In this document: positions 1-4,977 of the stretch, one piece after another
Layout of the letters: every line of letters starts with the position of its first letter
Position numbering within the stretch: the first letter of the stretch is position 1
Source: JASGDB01 sp049841315
Lineage (GTDB): Bacteria > Bacteroidota > Bacteroidia > Flavobacteriales > Weeksellaceae
Assembly: GCA_049841315.1 (NCBI GenBank)
Contig: JASGDB010000100.1
Coordinates: forward strand, 1-7,798
Reading direction: 5' to 3'
DNA: 7,798 bases
Program-made: the position numbers and the translations under genes
Notes under the pieces: generated by a model
What the model was told of the DNA's origin: nothing
The model's input: the letters and a program-made list of their open reading frames with translations, nothing else
Databases searched by the model: none

Positions 1-2
1 AA

Positions 3-983
3 ATGATTGCCGGCGACCGTGAATGGGAAATTACCCCGATGCTCAAACCGATTCTGATTGGATTTACATTGGTCTATTGGACAGGATTTGTCAATCTCAT
101 TCAAGCACCTTTTGAAGCGATTGCCGAACCTGGAATTTCCATTTTTTCCGATATAGAATCCGAAGTGAACGATTTGCGGGTTCAAAGATTTAAAAAACAG
201 CAGCAATTATTAGATGCCGTCATCAAACTGAGTGCCGAAGAAGATGCCAAACAGGAAGTGATTGACAATACTTCCGAAGATGCCGATGATTCTTGGTTTG
301 ATGTCAGCGAGGGACTCGACAAACTCATTCAGCCGATTAAAGAATGGCAAATCAGAATGGAATTTCAGTTGCAAAAACTGGTTTCCGAAATCATCGAATT
401 TGTCTGCCTTTCCATTCTCAGAATTTGTGTGTATCTGATTTTCTTTATTCAAAAAATCTGGGCTTACATTCTTATTATTCTCGGTCCGATTGCAGTCGGA
501 ATGGCACTCATTCCGGGATTTGAAAACTCTTTGTACAGCTGGGTTTCCAAATTTATCAACATCAATCTTTATACGTTTGTCGCTTACACCATTATCAATA
601 TCGGTCAGCAACTTATCGCATCGGGTTACACGATGGAAATCGAAAGATACGACACGCTTTTAACCGGCGGAACGATTACCAATTTAGATGCATTGATGGT
701 TTATGTAAGTAATTCCGGAATGATTTATAGCGGACTTTTTACTTGTGTTGCCTACATCGTAACAGGAATCGGCGTTCTGATGACACCAACTATTGCCGAC
801 ACTATCGTTACCGCAGGAGGAGCCGGAGCAATGACCAAAATGAAAAGTGCCGCCGCAAAAATGACAAGCGGAGCAAAAACCGTCGTCTTAGCCGCAAAAA
901 CCGGAGGAGCTAACGTAGCAGCAGCAGCCGCAAAAAGTTCTGCATCGGGAATGGTTGCAAGTGCAATGAAAAACGGAAAATAA
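3..983 (+). CDS. traJ: TraJ, VirB6-like inner-membrane channel protein of conjugation (5' incomplete)
   Basis: Polytopic inner-membrane component of the conjugative type IV secretion channel, corresponding to VirB6. Visible hydrophobic segments are at about residues 15-34, 132-150, 153-170, 185-206 and 239-262, counted from the first in-window ATG. A charged region rich in Glu, Asp, Lys and Gln lies between the first and second (about 50-125), as in Bacteroidetes TraJ proteins. The C-terminus from about residue 270 is rich in Ala, Gly, Lys and Ser. The ATG at 3 is only two bases from the window edge and the sequence is already conserved-looking there, so the true start probably lies upstream. 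The gene precedes traK with a 71-bp gap filled by a heptamer array. The TraJ assignment rests on topology, the tail and the gene order J-K-L-M-N; the exact N-terminus is unknown. Confidence 0.85.
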   Translation: MIAGDREWEITPMLKPILIGFTLVYWTGFVNLIQAPFEAIAEPGISIFSDIESEVNDLRVQRFKKQQQLLDAVIKLSAEEDAKQEVIDNTSEDADDSWFDVSEGLDKLIQPIKEWQIRMEFQLQKLVSEIIEFVCLSILRICVYLIFFIQKIWAYILIILGPIAVGMALIPGFENSLYSWVSKFININLYTFVAYTIINIGQQLIASGYTMEIERYDTLLTGGTITNLDALMVYVSNSGMIYSGLFTCVAYIVTGIGVLMTPTIADTIVTAGGAGAMTKMKSAAAKMTSGAKTVVLAAKTGGANVAAAAAKSSASGMVASAMKNGK

Positions 984-989
984 AAAAAG

Positions 990-1045
990 AATCAAGAATC
1001 AAGAACCAAGAACCAAGAACCATCAACCGACAACCGACAACCAAC
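990..1045. repeat. Perfectly phased 7-bp tandem array between traJ and traK
   Basis: Eight consecutive heptamers run without any indel. They start as AATCAAG (twice), become AACCAAG (twice), then AACCATC, AACCGAC (twice) and AACCAAC, so all fit AAYCNNN. A ninth, degraded unit (AACTAAA) leads into the traK start codon at 1055. The array fills nearly the whole intergenic gap, is non-coding, and its 7-bp period is not a multiple of three. It forms the untranslated leader of traK. Short heptameric repeats are known in several bacterial groups, but I cannot assign this one a function. It could be a slippage-prone microsatellite or a translation or RNA-stability element. Confidence 0.9.
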
Positions 1046-1054
1046 AACTAAAAA

Positions 1055-1669
1055 ATGCTTATCAAAAATATAGAACAGAAAATTAAAATTAACAAAGCGG
1101 TTTCACTCGGAGCGATTGCTTTTGCCGTAATCATCGTTATTGCAGGGTTTTTCTTTGCTTATAAAATGATTTTGGATTCCAGAAAATCCATTTACATTTT
1201 GGACAACGGCGTTCCGGTTTTAGCCAAACAAACCGATGAACTTTTGAATCGTCCTGTGGAATACAAAGCCCAAATCGAACTTTTTCACCGATTGTTTTTC
1301 ACCCTCGCTCCCGATGATGCTTACATCAAAGAAAATATTCAAAAATCCTTGTATCTCATTGATGACAGTGGAAAAAAAGAATACACCAACCTCAAAGAAA
1401 AAGGATTTTACAACCAGATTGTCGCTTCAAGTTCAATGGTCAGCATTCATTCTGATTCGATTAAACTCGATATGGAACAAAAGAAATTTCAGTTTTTTGG
1501 AAAACAAATGATTACCAGAAAATCGTCGGTCATTACCCGAAAACTCATTACCGAAGGTTTCTTTGACGACATTATCCGAAGTCCGAACAATCCTCACGGT
1601 GTTTTGCTTAAAAACTGGCGAATCCTTGACAATGAAGAACTATCCAATCAAACCAAAAATTCTTACTAA
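1055..1669 (+). CDS. traK: TraK, VirB8-like conjugative transfer protein
   Basis: Bitopic inner-membrane protein of 204 aa that plays the VirB8 part in Bacteroidetes conjugation systems. It has a short cytoplasmic N-terminus, one membrane helix at about residues 16-38, and a periplasmic domain. The N-terminal stretch MLIKNIEQKIKINKAVSL, the DNGVPVL segment at 50-56, the NRPVEY segment and the LITEGFF...NNPHGVLL region near the C-terminus are patterns I recognise from Bacteroidetes TraK. The length is usual for the family. The start at 1055 is chosen because the conserved N-terminus begins there and it follows an A-rich leader (AACTAAAAA) with no clear Shine-Dalgarno site, as is usual in Bacteroidota. 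It is separated by one base from the next gene, so the two are almost certainly co-transcribed. Confidence 0.93.
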   Translation: MLIKNIEQKIKINKAVSLGAIAFAVIIVIAGFFFAYKMILDSRKSIYILDNGVPVLAKQTDELLNRPVEYKAQIELFHRLFFTLAPDDAYIKENIQKSLYLIDDSGKKEYTNLKEKGFYNQIVASSSMVSIHSDSIKLDMEQKKFQFFGKQMITRKSSVITRKLITEGFFDDIIRSPNNPHGVLLKNWRILDNEELSNQTKNSY

Positions 1670-1670
1670 A

Positions 1671-2066
1671 ATGAGCAATATTTTAAACAAACTCACCAAA
1701 CAAAAATGGATGAGTTGGGCGGTGAAAAATCCCAAAAAATTCTACATCTATTCGATGATATTTTTGTCAGTTTCCTTTATTGGTTCACTTGTGCAGGGAA
1801 TATTTTTCCCTTCTGATACCACCTTTAAAATCAAACCGCCTGTTCTTTATACCAAAAGTTCAACAACTGAAATTGATTTTAAAAACAATGAAAAAGAAAT
1901 GGAAAAAATTGTGAATGAACTCAAAATTTTAAAAACCAAAAGAGACCAAAAAGCCTTACTGAAAACGGACAGTTTGAGAATAGAATACCTTTTTAACCAA
2001 TATCAAAAACTCACCGGTAGCACCGGAGGCAATTCAAAAATAAATGAAAAAATAAAAAATAAATGA
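1671..2066 (+). CDS. traL: Small single-helix membrane protein in the TraL position
   Basis: 131-aa protein with a basic N-terminus (SNILNKLTKQKWMSWAVKNPKKF), one hydrophobic helix at about residues 25-46, and a charged, probably helical region (about 67-115) rich in Lys, Glu, Asn and Leu. It has no enzyme motif. The position between traK and traM matches the small traL gene of Bacteroidetes conjugative transposons, so the symbol is given from synteny and topology rather than from recognised residues. Its role in the channel is not known to me. The ATG at 1671 is preferred over the upstream in-frame ATG at 1563, which lies inside traK; 1671 follows the traK stop by one base. Its stop codon overlaps the traM start (ATGA at 2063-2066), suggesting translational coupling. 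Confidence 0.75.
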   Translation: MSNILNKLTKQKWMSWAVKNPKKFYIYSMIFLSVSFIGSLVQGIFFPSDTTFKIKPPVLYTKSSTTEIDFKNNEKEMEKIVNELKILKTKRDQKALLKTDSLRIEYLFNQYQKLTGSTGGNSKINEKIKNK

Positions 2067-3256
2067 AAAAACTTAATTTCAAACAAAAAAAATATGTGCT
2101 GCCTCTTTTGGCTTTGCCTTTTTTGTTTCTTTTCGTCTATGTCGGAGCACAGTTCACGAAAGAAGAAAAACCGAAAGAAAAGCCAAAGGAACTTTCGCTT
2201 TCCTTAGGCGAAACGCAGGATTCCATTATGACGAAAAATGATGCGTATGATGCTCTTTTTCAAAAAGATGACAACCGGACAATGCTTGGCGGATTAGACA
2301 AAGAAAATGATTCTTTGATGAGTTATGAAGACCAATTATCACTGGCTCAAAAAAGAAAAATCGACTCATTGAAAGATGCAAGAAGCCGACAAAACGGCTA
2401 TCAGGCAAAAGGAAATCCGTCATCATATTACAATCCGAAAGGGCAAAACGACGACAAAGATTACAACCGTTCTTCGGACATTATCCGAATGCTCAACGAT
2501 AAATCTTATGGAAAACCTGAAAATAATTACGCTGATACACCGAGAGAAAAGGCACAAAACGGGCAACAAGACCCTGTAAAACTTCTGAAACAGCAAATGC
2601 TGGTAATGGATTCTTTGGAAAAAGCAAAAGATCCGGAATACCAAAGCAAACTCGCGGCAGAACAACGATTGAAAGCCAATAAAGAAAAAATGGACGAGTT
2701 TCTCAATTCCACTTTCAATGTGAATAAATCAGGGATTAATAGTGATTTTAATGCTTTTTACAGGGAGAAAGAAAACAATTTTATCAAAGCCGTGATTGAT
2801 GAAAATAACAAAGGTTTTTTGGGAAGCAGAATCCGTTTCCGATTGCTCGAAGATATTTTCGTAGGCAACAGAAAAATTGAAAAAGGTTCAATTCTTTACG
2901 GACAAATCTCAGGTTTTTCGATGCAAAGAGTGGATTTGACGATTGTTTCGGTATTCACCAAAGGCGAAATTTTCCCTGTCAATCTTTCCATTTACGATTT
3001 AGACGGAATGAAAGGTTTATACGTTCCACAAAGCATTTTCCGGGAAATGATTCGGGAAATGGGACAAAATTCCATTCAGGGAACTTCAATGGATTCGGGT
3101 GGAGAAGGGTTTTTTACCAGCTTGGGAACTAAACTTTTTACTTCTACATCAAAATCCATCGCCAATCTCATAAAAACCAACAAAGCCAAACTGAAATACA
3201 ATTCCTACGTCTTTTTAATCGACGAAAAACAACTTAAAGAATCCAAAAACAAATAA
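2063..3256 (+). CDS. traM: TraM, VirB10-like conjugative transfer protein
   Basis: 397-aa protein matching the Bacteroidetes TraM family, the VirB10 counterpart that spans from the inner membrane through the periplasm. Residues 1-10 are basic, 11-29 form a membrane helix, and about 31-235 are a low-complexity hydrophilic linker rich in Lys, Gln, Asn, Asp and Ser, as expected of the periplasm-crossing part. The conserved C-terminal domain (about 238-395) contains the SRIRFRLLEDI segment, the KGSILYGQISGFS segment, RVDLTI, KGEIFPVNLSIYDLDGMKG and LYVPQSIFREMIREM, all typical of TraM. It starts inside the stop of the previous gene and is followed 53 bp later by the preferred traN start. No frameshift or truncation is visible. 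Confidence 0.95.
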   Translation: MKKLNFKQKKYVLPLLALPFLFLFVYVGAQFTKEEKPKEKPKELSLSLGETQDSIMTKNDAYDALFQKDDNRTMLGGLDKENDSLMSYEDQLSLAQKRKIDSLKDARSRQNGYQAKGNPSSYYNPKGQNDDKDYNRSSDIIRMLNDKSYGKPENNYADTPREKAQNGQQDPVKLLKQQMLVMDSLEKAKDPEYQSKLAAEQRLKANKEKMDEFLNSTFNVNKSGINSDFNAFYREKENNFIKAVIDENNKGFLGSRIRFRLLEDIFVGNRKIEKGSILYGQISGFSMQRVDLTIVSVFTKGEIFPVNLSIYDLDGMKGLYVPQSIFREMIREMGQNSIQGTSMDSGGEGFFTSLGTKLFTSTSKSIANLIKTNKAKLKYNSYVFLIDEKQLKESKNK

Positions 3257-3309
3257 AAAATTTCAAAAAAATGAAATCAAAGATTCACGAACACAAAAAT
3301 CAAATAAAA

Positions 3310-4188
3310 ATGAATGTGAGTAAAAAAATCCTATTATTAGCAATTTTCTCCCTTTGGGGGACAGGGGGCTTCGCTCAAACAGCAACCAAAGAACAAATCA
3401 TTTCTGACTTACCGGAATTGGAAATTACAGAAGGTATCAACCTGCATATTATTTCTCCGGAACCGATTCAGTATGTGGATTTGTCCACCCAGAAACTAAC
3501 CGGAGATTTGCCAACAACCAACATCGCAAGAATTAAAATCACCGATGCTGAAACCGACCAAAACGGAAAACCGAAAAATCCTGTTCGTTATTCCGTTGGC
3601 GAAAATATCGGGATTATTACCGTTGTCGGACAATCATTTATCGCCCAATACAAAGCGGTTTACAGAAATTCTGAAAACTTGAACACGATTACCAATATCC
3701 ATATTCAAGCCGAAAATATGCAACCCATTGAGTTCAATAAAATGATTTTTTCAAATCTTGAACTCAGAAAATTTGCGATGGATATTATCCAAAAAAAGAC
3801 CGATAAAAACCCGATTAGAGAAGAAAAAGATTTTAAACTGGGTGTCCAACTCAATAATGTTTATGTTCTAAGCGACTACATTTTTTTGGATATGACTTTT
3901 AAAAATAATTCCAATCTGAGTTATGATATTGAAGATTTGAAATTTTCCATTGAAGACAAAAAAATCTACAAAGCAACGAACAATCAAAGCATTGAAATGA
4001 CTCCGATTTTCCAACTCAATCCAAATAAACATTTTAGAAAAAATTTCAGAAATATTTATGTTTTCAAAAAATTTACTTATCCGAATTCCAAAGTAATGAT
4101 GATACGATTAATCGAAGAACAACTCTCCGGAAGAACCATTGAAATGAAAGTAAATTATTCCGATATTCTGAAAGCGGATACGTTTTAG
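3310..4188 (+). CDS. traN: TraN, VirB9-like periplasmic/outer-membrane conjugation protein
   Basis: 292-aa exported protein in the TraN family of Bacteroidetes conjugative elements, which takes the place of VirB9 and works with TraM in the outer-membrane part of the channel. It begins with a typical signal peptide (MNVSKKILLLAIFSLWGTGGFAQ, cleavage probably after FAQ or FA). The mature part is largely beta-rich, with the GENIGIITVVGQSFIAQYKAVY region (from about residue 85) and the C-terminal YIFLDMTFKNNSNLSYDIEDLKFSIED region recognisable for the family. An in-frame ATG at 3271 would add 13 residues (MKSKIHEHKNQIK). I prefer 3310 because it gives a compact signal peptide, but both have A-rich leaders and 3271 cannot be excluded. 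The signal-peptide C-region is encoded by a GC-rich repeat (3341-3371). The gene ends facing the toxin gene with only 53 bp between the stops. Confidence 0.88.
   Translation: MNVSKKILLLAIFSLWGTGGFAQTATKEQIISDLPELEITEGINLHIISPEPIQYVDLSTQKLTGDLPTTNIARIKITDAETDQNGKPKNPVRYSVGENIGIITVVGQSFIAQYKAVYRNSENLNTITNIHIQAENMQPIEFNKMIFSNLELRKFAMDIIQKKTDKNPIREEKDFKLGVQLNNVYVLSDYIFLDMTFKNNSNLSYDIEDLKFSIEDKKIYKATNNQSIEMTPIFQLNPNKHFRKNFRNIYVFKKFTYPNSKVMMIRLIEEQLSGRTIEMKVNYSDILKADTF
3341..3371. repeat. GC-rich palindromic repeat, copy 1 (inside traN signal peptide)
   Basis: CAATTTTC, then a CCC-TTT-GGGGG palindromic core, ACA, GGGGG and CTT. It closely matches 4950-4977, with small length differences in the C and G runs, and is much richer in GC than the AT-rich surroundings. 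Here it is read in frame and codes for the IFSLWGTGGF part of the TraN signal peptide. Copies inside a coding sequence suggest a dispersed mini-repeat that can be tolerated in reading frames. Confidence 0.6.
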
Positions 4189-4190
4189 TT

Positions 4191-4232
4191 AGACACAAGA
4201 TATGAGATGCAAGACTCAAGACTATCAACCAA
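4191..4232. repeat. Degenerate 7-bp-period array after traN
   Basis: Five successive heptamers all begin AGA (AGACACA, AGATATG, AGATGCA, AGACTCA, AGACTAT), followed by CAACCAA. The 7-bp spacing is exact. The array ends one base before an ATG at 4234, just as the traJ-traK array ends close to the traK start. Today no complete gene uses that ATG. I infer that the array was the leader of the coupling-protein gene before a toxin-antitoxin cassette was inserted. Confidence 0.65.
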
Positions 4233-4233
4233 A

Positions 4234-4252
4234 ATGAAAAATCAAAACAATT
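4234..4252 (+). pseudogene. Probable detached original 5' end of the coupling-protein gene
   Basis: The ATG at 4234 is followed by codons for MKNQNN and then by the 9-mer AAAACAATT, which recurs at 4946-4954. If the two copies are fused, the frame runs MKNQNNFPLWGQGLMQEQ directly into the coupling protein whose present start is the ATG at 4978. The fragment overlaps the toxin's stop codon on the other strand. This is a reconstruction from the sequence, not proof. Read straight on, this frame stays open to a stop at 4939-4941 but only as the antisense of the toxin-antitoxin genes. Confidence 0.45.
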
Positions 4253-4655
4253 CCAGAAATTCCGCAGCACCGATAATTCTGCAACCACGAAAGGGGTCGA
4301 GTTCCCGAAGAGCTTTATCGCCGGTAACGATGCAGTCGGCGTTGGAAGCGACAGCGAGTTCCAAAAACATATTGTCTTTCGGGTCGCGGCAATCGGTAAT
4401 GGTTTCGGAGGGCGAAAAGAACATTGCTTTTGATGAAACATTGTCAATCGCCAACCATCTTTCGTCATCATTCAGAAAATATTTGTCAAATTTCTTTCTG
4501 AACAGCACTTCCACAAGTTCGCTGAGTGTGGCTTCGGACATTGCAATATTTCCCGAAAAAACAGCCTTATCAAATGCTTTTGCGGATATGGAATTTTCAG
4601 AAAATATGGCACTTACCAAAGCGTTGGTGTCAAAAACAAAGCGTTTAGTCATCAT
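4242..4655 (-). CDS. PIN-domain toxin (putative RNase) of a type II toxin-antitoxin pair
   Basis: 137-aa PIN-domain protein of the 'putative toxin-antitoxin system toxin component, PIN family' kind, expected to be a metal-dependent ribonuclease. The acidic active-site set is complete: D9 in VFDTN, E46 in SELVEVL, D94 in CRDPKDNMFLEL and D113 in VTGDKAL. The length is normal and the CRDPKDN...LAVASNADCIVTGD block is characteristic. It begins MMTKR; the start may be at 4655 or at the adjacent ATG (4652). Either overlaps the stop of the antitoxin gene (by 11 or 8 bp), so toxin translation is probably coupled to the antitoxin. It lies on the opposite strand to all surrounding conjugation genes and converges on traN. 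The role is probably addiction or stabilisation of the element; the RNA target cannot be predicted. Confidence 0.9.
   Translation of the reverse strand: MMTKRFVFDTNALVSAIFSENSISAKAFDKAVFSGNIAMSEATLSELVEVLFRKKFDKYFLNDDERWLAIDNVSSKAMFFSPSETITDCRDPKDNMFLELAVASNADCIVTGDKALRELDPFRGCRIIGAAEFLELF
4244..4252. repeat. Left 9-bp direct repeat flanking the toxin-antitoxin cassette
   Basis: AAAACAATT, identical to 4946-4954; allowing C/T differences the similarity covers 14 positions (ATYAAAACAATTYY). The two copies enclose the toxin-antitoxin cassette at a distance of 702 bp. It could be a target-site duplication or a recombination scar. A 9-mer of this composition could also recur by chance in AT-rich DNA. 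No terminal inverted repeats or transposase accompany it. Confidence 0.45.
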
Positions 4656-4869
4656 TCAGAATTTCTTGAAGAATTTCTTCGGTAAGACCTCTCTCTTTCA
4701 TCGTTTTGCGCATATTGGTCAAAAATTCAAGAAACTCTTCCCGAGAATCCGAAAGTTCTTTGGCGAGTTTCAGGTCTATTTCTTGCGTAATCCGCTCTTT
4801 CCTTTTTTGCGAAGAAATCCTCCATTTTCTGGCGGTTTCATTGCTTACTTCCAATACGATACGTTCCAT
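4645..4869 (-). CDS. Antitoxin partner of the PIN toxin
   Basis: 74-aa, highly charged, helix-rich protein encoded immediately upstream of the PIN toxin and overlapping its start, the usual antitoxin-first order. The N-terminus (MERIVLEVSNETARKW) looks like a short beta strand followed by a helix, compatible with a DNA-binding dimer domain. The C-terminal tail (ERGLTEEILQEILNDD) is an amphipathic acidic helix of the kind that wraps the toxin. I recognise it as the small partner often found with this PIN subfamily but cannot name a formal family with certainty. If it binds DNA, it would be expected to repress its own promoter in the 4870-4977 interval. The assignment rests mainly on the pairing with the toxin. 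Confidence 0.8.
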   Translation of the reverse strand: MERIVLEVSNETARKWRISSQKRKERITQEIDLKLAKELSDSREEFLEFLTNMRKTMKERGLTEEILQEILNDD

Positions 4870-4895
4870 AACTTATTTATTAAAGTTTCAAGTAA

Positions 4896-4926
4896 CGAAT
4901 TTAGTAAAAAAATCAAAATATCTCAA
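4896..4926 (-). promoter_or_regulatory. Candidate Bacteroidetes-type promoter for the antitoxin-toxin operon
   Basis: On the minus strand a TTG (plus positions 4924-4926) is followed after 20 nt by TAAATTCG (4896-4903), one mismatch from the Bacteroidetes -7 consensus TAnnTTTG, and the spacing is in the accepted range. The antitoxin start codon (4867-4869) would lie roughly 20 nt downstream of the predicted start site. The region is very AT-rich, so a chance match is quite possible. Confidence 0.3.
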
Positions 4927-4945
4927 TTTTTTAATCATTAACATT

Positions 4946-4954
4946 AAAACAATT
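4946..4954. repeat. Right 9-bp direct repeat flanking the toxin-antitoxin cassette
   Basis: AAAACAATT, identical to 4244-4252. It lies 24 bp before the present coupling-protein start, and in that frame the codons after it (NNFPLWGQGL) are open, with a stop at 4945-4947 just in front. This is what is expected if the true beginning of the gene was displaced by an insertion. Confidence 0.45.
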
Positions 4955-4977
4955 TTCCCCTTTGGGGACAGGGGCTT
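4950..4977. repeat. GC-rich palindromic repeat, copy 2 (directly before the coupling-protein ATG)
   Basis: CAATTTTC merging into a CCCC-TTT-GGGG hairpin core (4957-4967), then ACA, GGGG (4971-4974) and CTT, ending right at the ATG at 4978. It is almost the same as 3341-3371 and shares its two ends (CCCCTTTGG and GGGGCTT) with 7360-7397. The two G-runs can pair alternatively with the single C-run. Being immediately upstream of the start codon, the hairpin could affect initiation there. On this window's evidence it is a small dispersed repeat. Confidence 0.65.

Noticed and set aside
990..1045. CRISPR-like or iteron array
   Set aside because: The units are only 7 bp and contiguous without spacers, so it is not CRISPR. 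Iterons are usually longer, and no replication gene is nearby.
1563..1670. Upstream in-frame extension of the TraL-position gene
   Set aside because: The extra 36 codons lie entirely inside traK in another frame; the ATG at 1671, one base after the traK stop, is the sensible start.
4207..4941. 244-codon plus-strand open frame covering the whole toxin-antitoxin region
   Set aside because: It is antisense to two well-supported genes with complete family motifs, and its translation is low-complexity (Ser, Phe, Asn, Lys) with no recognisable domain. Only its first few codons may be meaningful, as the remnant of the coupling-protein start.
4244..4954. Toxin-antitoxin cassette as an insertion sequence or classical transposon
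   Set aside because: There is no transposase gene, and the segment ends just inside the direct repeats show no terminal inverted repeats. Only the direct repeats suggest insertion.
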